Notes under the pieces: model-generated
Database searches by the model: none
Told to the model about the DNA's origin: nothing
Seen by the model: the letters and a program-made list of their open reading frames with translations, nothing else
Program-made: the position numbers and the translations under genes
In this document: positions 23,725 through 32,450 of the stretch, piece after piece
Position numbering within the stretch: position 1 is the first letter of the stretch
Layout: each line of letters starts with the position of its first letter
Assembly: GCF_022317005.1 (NCBI RefSeq)
Contig: NZ_CP081005.1
Span: 124,001 to 188,000, forward strand
Origin: Mycobacterium sp. IDR2000157661
Lineage (GTDB): Bacteria; Actinomycetota; Actinomycetes; Mycobacteriales; Mycobacteriaceae
Length of the DNA: 64,000 nt
Direction: 5' to 3'

Positions 23725-24615
23725 TCACGGTGTGGCGGCTTCGAGTGCGCCTGGTGGTGTTTGGGCGACCATTTGGTGGCCCCAGACACTGGGGCGGTCG
23801 TACTGAGCGACTGTCCAGGTGTCGTCGTCGACGGTGGCCCCATCCCAGCCGTACTCGAGGTCAAACCCGCTCGGTGTGCGTACGTAGAACGACACCATCC
23901 GATCGTTGACATGGCGCCCCAAAGTCATGCTCAGCGGAATGTTGCGCGACATGCACAGGTCATAGGCGATGCCCACGTCATCAAAACTTCGCACCTCCAC
24001 CATCACGTGGTGCAGTCCCCGCACACCCGGCATCGGGGTCAACGCGATGCTGTGATGGCGCGGGTTGCAATGGTAAAACCACAAATCGATGAAGGTGTAA
24101 ATCTCATCGCTCTTCTTGAACCCCAGCACCCCCCGCAAGAACCGGTCGGCCTGCGCGAGGTCCGGCGTCGCCAGCACCACATGACCCAACCCCTGCGCAC
24201 CGGTGACAAACCCCGACATCGCGCGTCCGGGCCGGAAGGAACCCGGCACCACCTTCTGACCGTAGAACAACTCATGACGCAACCCCGAAGGATCCGAAAG
24301 CGTCACAAAGCCCAACACCCCGCGGGCCGCGCAGTCCTCCTCGGTTCCCACCTCAAACCCAATGCCCCGCTTGTGCAGCAACTCCCCAGCAGCCTCAAGC
24401 GCATCCTCGCTGCCCACATCCCACCCCGCATACAACATCCGGTTGCGGTCCCCGTGATGAACGGCGATCCGGTGATCCGCGTCGTCGATCCGCAACAGGA
24501 CCGACCCACTGGACGCCTCAACCGCCTCCATCCCCAAAACCTCCGGACCGAACGCCAACCACTCCTTCGCATCCGGAGACTCCACACCCACATAACCCAA
24601 CGCTTTCACCAACAT
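23725..24615 (-). CDS. Type I (VOC) extradiol ring-cleavage dioxygenase
   Basis: 296 aa, two vicinal-oxygen-chelate modules. Fe(II) ligands fit H145 (GLGHVVL), H202 (LHHVMVEV) and E254 (FDLEYG). Acid-base residues fit H187/188 (PRHHS), H235 and Y244, all as in BphC/HsaC. It cleaves a catecholic ring next to the diol. AGGAGG sits 8 nt before the ATG. Downstream of the SDR dehydrogenase and upstream of RHD-1 alpha, it should act on the diol these two produce. The bicyclic-catechol preference of BphC/PhdF relatives is expected but unproven. Confidence 0.9.
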   Translation of the reverse strand: MLVKALGYVGVESPDAKEWLAFGPEVLGMEAVEASSGSVLLRIDDADHRIAVHHGDRNRMLYAGWDVGSEDALEAAGELLHKRGIGFEVGTEEDCAARGVLGFVTLSDPSGLRHELFYGQKVVPGSFRPGRAMSGFVTGAQGLGHVVLATPDLAQADRFLRGVLGFKKSDEIYTFIDLWFYHCNPRHHSIALTPMPGVRGLHHVMVEVRSFDDVGIAYDLCMSRNIPLSMTLGRHVNDRMVSFYVRTPSGFDLEYGWDGATVDDDTWTVAQYDRPSVWGHQMVAQTPPGALEAATP

Positions 24616-24627
24616 GTGTAAAACCTC

Positions 24628-25479
24628 CTATGTTGACCCGACATCGATGCGCATCGCGCCGGTGGCAAGTTCCAGCCCTCCGGACGGCTGGTTGAGGCCC
24701 CGCACGCCCAAGCCGCCGTCGCTGTTGATGACGACGCCGGTCACCGCTCGCGAGTTGTCTGCAGACGCGAGTAGCAGATACAGGCCGGCGTGATCGGCGG
24801 GCTGCTGCGCGTACTGCAATGGGTTTGTAGTACTCATCATGTCGGCGATGCCGGGCACCGATGACAACACGTTGTGACCCTGGCCGAGGTCCTCGATTCC
24901 ACGCAGGCCCGTTACCGTGCCGCCTGGAGCGACGCCATTCACCCTGATCTTCGGCGCCAACTCGTAGGCCAGTTCACGCACTACGCCAACGACTGCGTGC
25001 TTGGAAGCGGTGTACAGCGGGCCGCCACCGGAGGCATAGAAGCCAGAGTTGGAGACGGTGAAGATCATGCTCGGGCCATCGCTTTTGAGGAGTTCAGGAA
25101 CGGCGGCCCTGGCACCAAGGAGGTAGCCCTTGACATTGACCGCGAAGATCTCATCGAAGGCGCTGCTGAGGTCGGCTCCGTCGAAACCCACCAAGGGGGC
25201 AAAGTAATCGAAGATCCCAGCGTTGCCGACGAAGACGTCGAGCTTTCCGAACGCATCGACCGTTTCGCGCACCGCCGTGACGTTGTCTGCATACGACGTC
25301 ACGTCACCTGTTACCGCGATGAGCCTGCCGTCGGCGTTGCCGATGGTAGCCAGGTCGCCTTCCGAGCGATCCAGGACGCCCACGCATGCGCCCTCGGCCA
25401 AGAAACGCTCGACCACGGCCAAACCGATTCCGGCTGCCCCGCCGGTCACCAGGGCGACTTGCCCGGTCAACCAACTCAA
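24628..25479 (-). CDS. SDR-family cis-dihydrodiol dehydrogenase
   Basis: 283 aa from TTG 25477-25479 with GGAGGG 8 nt upstream. NAD-binding motif TGGAAGIG, the NAG of FVGNAGIFDY, catalytic Ser (FTVSNSGFY), and YTASK with Tyr and Lys. The length and the NAGIFDYF segment fit the BphB/NahB dihydrodiol dehydrogenase branch, which rearomatises cis-dihydrodiols to catechols. It is followed 12 bp later by the extradiol dioxygenase. The ATG/GTG-type starts further upstream would add residues not seen in the family. Confidence 0.85.
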   Translation of the reverse strand: MSWLTGQVALVTGGAAGIGLAVVERFLAEGACVGVLDRSEGDLATIGNADGRLIAVTGDVTSYADNVTAVRETVDAFGKLDVFVGNAGIFDYFAPLVGFDGADLSSAFDEIFAVNVKGYLLGARAAVPELLKSDGPSMIFTVSNSGFYASGGGPLYTASKHAVVGVVRELAYELAPKIRVNGVAPGGTVTGLRGIEDLGQGHNVLSSVPGIADMMSTTNPLQYAQQPADHAGLYLLLASADNSRAVTGVVINSDGGLGVRGLNQPSGGLELATGAMRIDVGST

Positions 25480-25715
25480 AACTATCGTCCCTCCGGTGAT
25501 GCGCAATGCTCCTGTTGCTCTGCATCTGCCCACCAGCGTCCTCGCCGCTGAATGGGGGGTCTATCCGCGCAGCGCTGTCGAAGCTCCGATTCACGCGGGT
25601 CTCGATGCTCGGGCGAAGAGAGTGCAGGGGATGTCTACGCCAATGGTCCGATGGGATCGGAAGCCGCGTCCCAGACCACCCGCGGCAATGGACATGAGCG
25701 CGTGCCCGGATGTGC

Positions 25716-26495
25716 CTATGAGGACCTTTTCTCCGATGGGTGACACGACAAACCATGGGTTTCGAGGCGCGCCAACTCGTGACGCCACGCGATGGTCTCG
25801 TTGAAAGCGTTACCGAGATTAGGCAGCTCTGCTGCATCAGCGTCGGGTAAATCAGCCAGAGTGCCACCCGCAGAAGCGATCTGGAGCGACAAACGCGAGA
25901 TCGTGTCGACGCTGATGGCCTGTAGTACGGCCCGCTCGACGGTTTCCGCAGCACTGGTGAGGCCGTGGGCCCGGAGAACGACCACCGGCCGGTCTGCCAT
26001 AGCAGCAACCATTTCCTGGGCTAGTTGCCGATTGCGCACCAATACGCCTCGCCGATAGACCGGCACGCCAGCCGCGGCGAGCCGAAAACCGGGTATGTCA
26101 AACGCTCCGACGATCGGTCGGACAGCCAGACCGGCGAGATCGGCGGCGACTACCGCCTCGGGGTGCGCATGAACCACAGCATTGACATCGCGGCGGGTGC
26201 GGAGCACTTCGGTGTGCAGTGGCAATTCGTTCGGCGGCTGGTAACCGTCGTCGAGTTCTCCTTTGCCGCCCGCTGTACCGTCCAACGTGACCATCCGGAT
26301 GTCCTCTGCGCTGGTGAACGCGAGCCCTCGCTCGCGCGGACCACGACATCGGATCAGCAGTCGATCTCGGTCGACGCGCAGGCTGATGTGGCCGAGGATG
26401 CCTGGCGCCAAGTCGCGCGCCGCCAGGACGCGACAGGCCAGCGCGATGGCGTGTCGTTCAGTGTCTAGCCCTGCGCCCGAAGGGGTGGAGTTCAT
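25716..26495 (-). CDS. Class II aldolase/adducin-family aldolase or decarboxylase
   Basis: 259 aa. Zn-binding HAH (VVHAHPEAV) and a further His in RAHGLTSA match the class II aldolase fold; GILGHISLRV near the N-terminus is the family GNxS region. Some family members in phthalate pathways are 3,4-dihydroxyphthalate decarboxylases, an attractive role next to RHD and LigB-type genes, but L-fuculose-phosphate-type aldol chemistry is possible. The start ATG overlaps the stop of a 36-aa ORF (ATGA), implying translational coupling. Confidence 0.72.
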   Translation of the reverse strand: MNSTPSGAGLDTERHAIALACRVLAARDLAPGILGHISLRVDRDRLLIRCRGPRERGLAFTSAEDIRMVTLDGTAGGKGELDDGYQPPNELPLHTEVLRTRRDVNAVVHAHPEAVVAADLAGLAVRPIVGAFDIPGFRLAAAGVPVYRRGVLVRNRQLAQEMVAAMADRPVVVLRAHGLTSAAETVERAVLQAISVDTISRLSLQIASAGGTLADLPDADAAELPNLGNAFNETIAWRHELARLETHGLSCHPSEKRSS

Positions 26496-26602
26496 CGCCA
26501 GCTCGGGGTTTCGGTGTCGACGCCGTCCTTGACGACGACAGCGAAGTCCGCGGATGCCTTACCCAAACTGCGATGGGCGGTGCTGGCAGCGCAAATGGCC
26601 AT
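26492..26602 (-). CDS. 36-aa ORF coupled to the class II aldolase gene
   Basis: ATG at 26600-26602 has a strong SD (AAGGAGG, 9 nt upstream). The product starts MAICAASTAHRSLGKASADF and ends DTETPSWR. Its TGA shares ATGA with the aldolase start, so translation of this ORF probably delivers ribosomes to the aldolase. Either a true small protein, a leader peptide, or the stub of a shortened gene. No known family. Confidence 0.55.
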   Translation of the reverse strand: MAICAASTAHRSLGKASADFAVVVKDGVDTETPSWR

Positions 26603-27029
26603 CCGGTTCGCCTCCTTGTCCGTTCCTATGGGCTTGGGCTGTTGAGGCCCCGAAGCAGAAGGGCATCGTTAACCACGAGCCATCACTTCCACGCAGTTAG
26701 GGGCTGCACCCATAGCCTTACTGTATAGCAGAAATTTTCTCTGTAAAACAGAGACTCTGGCTTCGGTGTGGGCCTATTGTCGCCGACAGTCCGCGCAGGC
26801 GGCGCAACAACGACATTGGGACACACACCCTTTCGCGAGCGAAGTCTCGGCCGCCCCACGGTTCTGCCGGTTGACTGGGCCAGAGGGTGGGCAGACATGC
26901 CCTCGTCCCAAGATCACGGCCACGACATCTTCCGTCGACCGTCGGGGTTCTCACTGCAAACGTCGAGTAGATCTGCGGATAACCCACACACCCGCCGAAT
27001 CAAATTTCGCGTGCCTCACCTTCTACGCG
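26603..27029. other. Intergenic promoter region, 427 bp
   Basis: No gene recognised. It holds the double operator at 26721-26754. On the minus strand TTTACA, 16 bp, then TACAGT makes a candidate promoter (about 26748 to 26722) that would drive the 36-aa ORF and class II aldolase and perhaps the SDR genes beyond. Confidence 0.5.
26721..26754. promoter_or_regulatory. Tandem CTGT-N3-RCAG operators
   Basis: CTGTATAGCAG at 26721-26731 and CTGTAAAACAG at 26741-26751, the latter inside TCTCTGTAAAACAGAGA (26738-26754, a palindrome with perfect arms). They are spaced exactly 20 bp, about two helical turns. They overlap the candidate -35 and -10, so a repressor is likely. The same core occurs at 17052-17066, with a degenerate form before the MarR gene. 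Confidence 0.6.
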
Positions 27030-27983
27030 CTAAACAGTGACTTCGCAGTTCGTCCAGGCGACGGCCATTCCCATCAGGGCGCGGGGAATGGGCTCATAGA
27101 CGCTGGCCCATGGCGTGTTGCCGCCGACTGCGCCGACAGCACATATCCACGATCTCAGCTCGATGTTGCCAGAGTTGAGCAGGTCTTCGCTGGTCAGTTT
27201 GCTCAGCTCGTAGCCGTTTCCGGTAGCAAGGCACTTCAGGGTGCGGCGATCGAATTCGTCGTCGATTGAACCGTGAACGCGCGGCCCATCGTAGGCAGCC
27301 CACGGAAAGCCGGCAGTGAAGTGTGAAAGTCCACCGGACGCGTAAAGACCTATCCTCTCGTCTGCAGGGCGGCGTGACCGCACGGCGTCGGCAATCGCGC
27401 GGCCGAGCGCGAAGCACCGTTTAGGCGACAACGACGGCACGTGAACGGCATTGAGGAATACCAACACCACTGGGATTTGGTGGTCTCCAAGGATATTGGC
27501 CACAATCTCGCCATGGGCGTGTGAGTGCAAGGTGGTCTCACGGAAATCGACAACGGTGGCGACGTCGAACCCCGCCTCGACGGTGTGCTCACTCAAGTCC
27601 TTACTGAGCTCGGGCGAACTTTTCCAAAACCGCGCGTCTGGCAAGAAGCGGTCAGACACTGTGAACCCATCTCCTGTGTGGATGGCTATCTGGGGCAGTG
27701 CCGAACCGTCGAAGTTTTCGTTCTGGTCATCACCGATGATGATCAGGCAATCCAGTCGGTCTTGTCTGATGCTGTCACGCAGCCTTTGAAGCCCGTTCTC
27801 GATGTGCGCGTAACGCGCCGCAGCGTCGTCGAATGGTTCTTCGTCTTTCCTCAGGCGAGGTGGGGTCTTACCGCGTCGCAATGTGTAGCTTTGCCTGTTC
27901 TTTATGCGGAAGCCTTCCCACCTGGGAGGCGGGATGAAAGTGAAGGCATGGGACGACGCGTAACCGGCTACAATCTCACCCAC
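27030..27983 (-). CDS. LigB-superfamily (class III) extradiol dioxygenase, catalytic subunit
   Basis: 317 aa from GTG 27981-27983 with GAGGAG 6 nt upstream. Features: GYASSHAFTFIPPPRWEGF at the N-terminus (metal His), IIIGDDQNENFDGSALPQIAIHTG, HSHAHGEIVANIL, VVLVFLNAVHVPSLSP, IGLYASGGLSHFTAG with the conserved GGLSH. This is the PCA 4,5-dioxygenase/gallate-dioxygenase type, unrelated to the VOC enzyme at 23725. No separate LigA small subunit is seen. Near a Gfo/Idh/MocA dehydrogenase and a possible decarboxylase it could cleave a dihydroxy aromatic acid. Confidence 0.85.
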   Translation of the reverse strand: MGEIVAGYASSHAFTFIPPPRWEGFRIKNRQSYTLRRGKTPPRLRKDEEPFDDAAARYAHIENGLQRLRDSIRQDRLDCLIIIGDDQNENFDGSALPQIAIHTGDGFTVSDRFLPDARFWKSSPELSKDLSEHTVEAGFDVATVVDFRETTLHSHAHGEIVANILGDHQIPVVLVFLNAVHVPSLSPKRCFALGRAIADAVRSRRPADERIGLYASGGLSHFTAGFPWAAYDGPRVHGSIDDEFDRRTLKCLATGNGYELSKLTSEDLLNSGNIELRSWICAVGAVGGNTPWASVYEPIPRALMGMAVAWTNCEVTV

Positions 27984-28002
27984 GATTTCTCCTCATCTGA
28001 AG

Positions 28003-29232
28003 TCACAGCGATACCTGGTGGGAGAGAACGACTTCGCGATCTTCGTAGGCCGACTGCAGGATGGCGAAACATATTTCTAGCGTCGCGCGCCCCCAGCGAC
28101 CGTCGTGCTGAACAGGGCGGTCCTCAGTGATCGCCCGATGTAGTTCAGCCAACTCTGCGGCCCTGCCCCGCATGGTGCGCGCGACCGGTAGCTCCTGCAA
28201 TCCGTTCTGCCCGTACACCACCAGCCCGTCGGGCGACTGCCTGATCGCGCCGCGTTCGCAGGACACCACGGTCAGGCCGAAGTAGGGATGGTGGATGATC
28301 TCTCCGGGGGCGGAGTAACCCCACAGCTCCTGTGACTCTTCGGTCGTCGTCGCAGCACCGTAGCGGCCCTGTTCCTTCTGAGCTTCCAGTGCGACTTCAA
28401 GTTGGTCAGGGTTCTGACTGAGCGCAGCGAAGTTGTTGGCTACTCGCTGGTTGGCTTGGGGGCTGCGTCGGCCGCCGTCTTCTGCCACCCACGAGTGCAA
28501 CTCCGCGACGTCGAAGAAAGCTCGCGCGTCATAGACGAGCGTGGCGGAAGCTCCTGATTTGAATCCGAGATGACAGGTGTATCCCCCGACGCATTCCCGG
28601 ACGTCGTCCCATATTGTCGACGCACGCACTGTTCTGGCCAAACCGCCGACTATTTGCCGCACGATATCGACCTGGTGGGGCCCCTGGTTGAGAACGGGCC
28701 CGCTGGTCGAGCGCAATTCCGAAGTCGGCCACGGTCGCCGGTTGAAGTCGTTGAAATTCCAGGTGTTGACCATGAGCAACTCGCCGAGTTCGCCACTGGC
28801 TACAAGTTCGGCCATCGCTCGCACCGGCGCGTCAAAGCTGTGTGTGTGGCCGGCCATCAGCTGCACGCCCGCTGCCTGGGCCGCCTCGACCATTGCAGTG
28901 CAATCGTCGATCGACATGGCCAACGGCTTTTCGACGATCATGTGTTTTCCGTGACGTGCGGCCATTAGCGCATGCTCCCGATGCAGCTCGGGAGGGGTGG
29001 CGATGTAGACGACGTCCACGCTTGGATCGGCACACAGTTGCTCTGCGTTCGTGTAGGTCTGGCCGGAGAACTCGGTGGCGAAGCGGGCGAGCGAGTGTGA
29101 TCGGGTATCGGCTGCCGCCACAACCCGATACGGCAGCGTCGACATGTCTGGGTACTGTTGGAAGATTCGGGCGACTGCCTGACCGATTCCGAGAAATCCT
29201 AGGCCGAGCTCGCGTGACGCGACATCTGTCAT
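28003..29232 (-). CDS. Gfo/Idh/MocA-family dehydrogenase
   Basis: 409 aa. The N-terminal Rossmann fold (GLGFLGIGQAVARIF), VVYIATPPELHREHALMAARHGKHMIVEKPLAM with the catalytic EKP Lys, and GHTHSFDAPVRAM in the C-terminal domain define the family. Family members serve as cis-dihydrodiol dehydrogenases for phthalates (Pht4 type). Directly downstream of RHD-2 alpha/beta and upstream of the LigB-type enzyme, this one is a good candidate for oxidising the RHD-2 product. The alternative is a general sugar or inositol dehydrogenase, unlikely in this context. Confidence 0.82.
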   Translation of the reverse strand: MTDVASRELGLGFLGIGQAVARIFQQYPDMSTLPYRVVAAADTRSHSLARFATEFSGQTYTNAEQLCADPSVDVVYIATPPELHREHALMAARHGKHMIVEKPLAMSIDDCTAMVEAAQAAGVQLMAGHTHSFDAPVRAMAELVASGELGELLMVNTWNFNDFNRRPWPTSELRSTSGPVLNQGPHQVDIVRQIVGGLARTVRASTIWDDVRECVGGYTCHLGFKSGASATLVYDARAFFDVAELHSWVAEDGGRRSPQANQRVANNFAALSQNPDQLEVALEAQKEQGRYGAATTTEESQELWGYSAPGEIIHHPYFGLTVVSCERGAIRQSPDGLVVYGQNGLQELPVARTMRGRAAELAELHRAITEDRPVQHDGRWGRATLEICFAILQSAYEDREVVLSHQVSL

Positions 29233-29268
29233 GTGCGACCTATCTGAGAGCTAGTGAACGACTGGGCA

Positions 29269-29781
29269 TTAGAAGAAGATCGAAATCGCTCGTGGAAGAA
29301 CGCTATGAGCCAGGGTGATGTCCCGGGCGGCCAGCAGCAGGCCCGAGTCTTCGTCTCGGCGTAGAACGTCTTGTCGCTTGCCGATGAAGAAGCTCTCGTG
29401 GCGTTCGTGGCGTACGAGAAACACCATGACGCTGGATCGGACGCTCAGCTCTTGATCGGATACATCGGTGACCAGGATGTCGCTGACTATGCGCTGAGTG
29501 ATCGTGCGTGGAGTTTCCCCGGGGGCGAGCCCAGTAGCCAGCCGGGCAATTCTCAGCTTCAGCGATTCGTAGTCGTCGTTGAACAACAGAAACGGCGGTA
29601 GGCCGTCATCATCGTCGACCGGATGCGTGCTGGACTCTGGGAATGGCATCGTGTATCTGACATCCGGCGCCAATAAGCCCAGCCACTCGTCCAGCCGCCC
29701 ATCATCGAGAAGCATGGTCTCCCGCGCATAGAATTCGTTTATTCGCAGCCGCAGTTCCACGTCCAACTGGCTGGTCTCCAT
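29269..29781 (-). CDS. Ring-hydroxylating dioxygenase beta subunit (RHD-2)
   Basis: 170 aa. RINEFYARETMLLDDGRLDEWLGLLAPDVRYTMPF, then DILVTDVSDQELSVRSSVMVF and LAARDITLAHSVLPRAISIFF, are beta-subunit segments. The YTMPFPESST loop differs from RHD-1 and RHD-4, so this is a distinct lineage. It starts 2 bp after the alpha stop. Confidence 0.88.
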   Translation of the reverse strand: METSQLDVELRLRINEFYARETMLLDDGRLDEWLGLLAPDVRYTMPFPESSTHPVDDDDGLPPFLLFNDDYESLKLRIARLATGLAPGETPRTITQRIVSDILVTDVSDQELSVRSSVMVFLVRHERHESFFIGKRQDVLRRDEDSGLLLAARDITLAHSVLPRAISIFF

Positions 29782-29783
29782 GG

Positions 29784-31100
29784 CTAGGCCGGCTCCGTCA
29801 TAGTTCGGTGCCAGTGCCGATAGAACTCGCGCTGGTAGGCTTCGCTGATCTGCGGCCTGACATTGCCGGGTAACTCCGCAACCAGCGACTCCATTGGTTC
29901 GACGTCCTCGCCGAGTGAGTAGTTGAACGGCACATCCCGGGCGACTCCGGTGTCAAGGGCGTCAGACAATCGTTCGAAGTTTTCGTGATCATCGGGCGTC
30001 ACGAGACCGGCCGCCGATTGCCGCTGACTCAAGACGAAGACCATGCGTTCCTTGACAGCACGGGGCGCGGAGCTTTCCACCAGACACCACTCCCAAACCT
30101 CGGTCAACCGCGGTCCCCGAGGCTGCCACATGATGAATCCCCGACCGTAAAAGGCCGTGCCCATGCCAATCATGCTGAAGTTTGGGAAGATATTGGCTAC
30201 GTGAAAGCTGTAGGGCTGCACGGGGGATGTCGCCAACCGCTCGTCTTGCAGGCGCTGCCGTTCGGTTAGCCAGTCGACTGCTTCGGTACCCAGCGTTTCG
30301 GCTTGGGCGAGATCGTCCTGATAGAAATTCTTACCGACTGCCAGTTGCAGCAACCCATGGGGCGCGCAGCCGTCGAGAACCACGCTGTAGTGCTGCCCCT
30401 CGTCTATCGAAAAGTTGATGCGGGCAGTCTGCCCAGCTTTCGACAGTGCGGAAACCGATCCGTGAGTGGCAGCGAAGTGATACTGGTCGCCGCCGAAGTT
30501 CTCGGCCAACAACTTCCAGTTGACGGGCATGAGGTAGCGGTGCAGGCCGGGAACGACCTGCAGGCCGTTGGGGTCACAGTCGAGTAGAAAGTTGTCGAGG
30601 TACCACAGCAGGCCCTCCCCCAGATATTCTTCCAGCGGCGGCGCCGACTGATCCCAGCAAGCAAAGATAAGTCCTTTGTAGGTAGCTACCCGGGGGGAGA
30701 CGAGGCCCATGCTGGCCTTATCGAACTGCGGCCCGTAGGCGCTCTCGGCTAGCGGAACACTGCGAAGCCGTCCGGCAGTGTCGTAACTCCAGCCGTGATA
30801 GCTGCAGTGAAAGATGTTCGTCTTGCCCTTGTCGAACTGACAGACTTTATTGCCCCGGTGCCGACATTTGTTCAGCAGCACACGAACACGAGATTCCTTG
30901 TCCCGGCATACGATCACGGCGTCGTCGGCCATATAGGTTGTGCGGAAGTCACCGGGCTTGGGGATCATGGACTCGTGGCCGACGAATAGCCACGACCGCT
31001 TGAAGATGGAGTCGAGTTCCCGCTGGTACACCGCCTCGTCGTAGAAGGCCGAGGAGTCTATCGGCAGCGCCGGGCCGGTTTTGGAACCGATTGTCTCCAT
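29784..31100 (-). CDS. Ring-hydroxylating dioxygenase alpha subunit (RHD-2)
   Basis: 438 aa from ATG 31098-31100, sharing a base with the hydrolase stop (TGATG). Rieske ligands C79-x-H81 and C99-x2-H102 (CRHRG ... CSYHGW). Mononuclear site H208 and H213 in ENFGGDQYHFAATH. The ENFGGDxYHxxxTH form is common in biphenyl/benzoate-like large subunits. It has an N-terminal part about 10 residues shorter than RHD-1. Operon: C-C hydrolase, RHD-2, Gfo/Idh/MocA dehydrogenase, LigB-type dioxygenase. A carboxylated arene is a fair guess from the dehydrogenase type. Confidence 0.9.
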   Translation of the reverse strand: METIGSKTGPALPIDSSAFYDEAVYQRELDSIFKRSWLFVGHESMIPKPGDFRTTYMADDAVIVCRDKESRVRVLLNKCRHRGNKVCQFDKGKTNIFHCSYHGWSYDTAGRLRSVPLAESAYGPQFDKASMGLVSPRVATYKGLIFACWDQSAPPLEEYLGEGLLWYLDNFLLDCDPNGLQVVPGLHRYLMPVNWKLLAENFGGDQYHFAATHGSVSALSKAGQTARINFSIDEGQHYSVVLDGCAPHGLLQLAVGKNFYQDDLAQAETLGTEAVDWLTERQRLQDERLATSPVQPYSFHVANIFPNFSMIGMGTAFYGRGFIMWQPRGPRLTEVWEWCLVESSAPRAVKERMVFVLSQRQSAAGLVTPDDHENFERLSDALDTGVARDVPFNYSLGEDVEPMESLVAELPGNVRPQISEAYQREFYRHWHRTMTEPA

Positions 31101-31975
31101 CAACGTTGCCCTCTGGACTCGCGATCACCTTGAAGATAGTTGGTGAGGATTTGGTTGAACTCTTCCGGCCGTTCCCACTGCGGCCAATGGCCACAATCCT
31201 CCATCAATGCGAATTCAGCACCGGGAATTAGCTCGGCTGCCCGCCGTCCGAATTCCACCGTCGCCGAGGGATTGTGACTCGTCCACAGCACGAGCGTGGG
31301 CCTGGTCAAGCTGGTCAATCGCTCAGCCGTGAGATTGTCCTCAGCAGTCGCCGCTGAGGGCGGCGCCGTCGCGTTCGTCAGTGCCGACCGCGATTCTTCG
31401 CTCTGGTAAAGCGCCCACCGCAGCGCCACCAGTTCATCGGTCAGGTCGCGGTCAGGGTGGTGGAAAAGCCACGCCATCCTCTCCCGCACATTCGCCGGAC
31501 TCGGGTCAGCCAGGAATTGCCGGGTGACCCGGGCAAGCTCTGCGCGCCCGGCAGCGGTGCGAGCCTCGGCATCGGCGCCGACCTCTAGCGTCAACCGCGC
31601 GCCGCACACGTAGATCAACCGGTCGACACGGTCGGGATGTTCCAACGCAGTCCACGCCGCGATCCAACCTCCTAACGACTCGCCCACCAGGTGGGCTCGG
31701 TCGATGCCTTCCTGGTCCATGTATCCGAGTAGGTGACTGACATAGTCCTTACGGTTCGGGGCGACCTCACAACCACTGGTGAGACCGTGACCCAACAGGT
31801 CCAGCGCATGCACTCGGAAATGACGCGACAGCGCCGTCACGTTGCGGGCGAAGGCTTCGGCGTGACCGCCTCCCCCGTGCATGAGAATGAGGTCCGGACC
31901 TTCCCCTGCCTGAATTGTCCTGGTTCGGACGCCGTCGACATCTACGAAGCGTGTTTCCGCTCCAAGCAAGCTCAC
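31100..31975 (-). CDS. Alpha/beta hydrolase (meta-cleavage product hydrolase type)
   Basis: 291 aa from GTG 31973-31975; a TTG at 32062 is in frame but adds 29 residues without family look. LILMHGGGGHAEAF gives the oxyanion loop, LVGESLGGWIAAWTALEHPDRVDRLIYVCG the nucleophilic Ser (about residue 100), and DCGHWPQWERPEEFNQIL the catalytic His. The layout resembles BphD/HsaD-type hydrolases that split the 2-hydroxy-6-oxo dienoates made by extradiol dioxygenases. First gene of the RHD-2 operon; its stop overlaps the next start. Confidence 0.8.
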   Translation of the reverse strand: MSLLGAETRFVDVDGVRTRTIQAGEGPDLILMHGGGGHAEAFARNVTALSRHFRVHALDLLGHGLTSGCEVAPNRKDYVSHLLGYMDQEGIDRAHLVGESLGGWIAAWTALEHPDRVDRLIYVCGARLTLEVGADAEARTAAGRAELARVTRQFLADPSPANVRERMAWLFHHPDRDLTDELVALRWALYQSEESRSALTNATAPPSAATAEDNLTAERLTSLTRPTLVLWTSHNPSATVEFGRRAAELIPGAEFALMEDCGHWPQWERPEEFNQILTNYLQGDRESRGQR

Positions 31976-32450
31976 ACAAATTGAAGCGTCTTTGAGCAAC
32001 CTTCGACGTCCCCTCAGCCAGTACAGTACCCAGTTTTTATCATACTTCCCGAATATCTGCAAGGTAGAAATTTAGGCTCCTGTGTAAATGGACTCTCGAA
32101 GGGGAGACGATGCCCACGTCAAGCGGGCGCAGCGGTGCGGCTGCCGACGCAAACTGTCGACCATCACATCGACACAGTTCTTCGCTGCGGTCGTGCAGCG
32201 TCGTATCAATAATTCTTTCTGTGCCGCAATGTCATTCGCACCTCGCGACAAACCCTGAACGCCACGCGGACTGCCACGTTTCACCAAGGTCGGACGCAAC
32301 CTAGCCGACGAGCGAACGTTCTTCTCGGGAGTACTCACTACCTGAGTGCACCCGATAGACCCCTCAGTTGGAGCCGTGGATGCCAAGCGAGGACCGGTGA
32401 GTGGACGTCAGCACCGTAGCGGCGTCGACCGTCCTATAGCCGGGGACCGA
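31976..32450. other. Intergenic stretch, promoter side of the RHD-2 operon
   Basis: No convincing gene (the longest frame, 32072-32386 minus, lacks an RBS and family-like composition). AT-rich DNA at 31985-32090 (for example CAGTTTTTATCATACTTCCC) is the likely promoter region for the hydrolase-RHD-2 operon. No clear palindrome seen. Confidence 0.45.

Noticed and set aside
32072..32386. 104-codon minus-strand ORF between hydrolase and MarR genes
   Set aside because: No recognisable domain or RBS and composition typical of antisense high-GC DNA.
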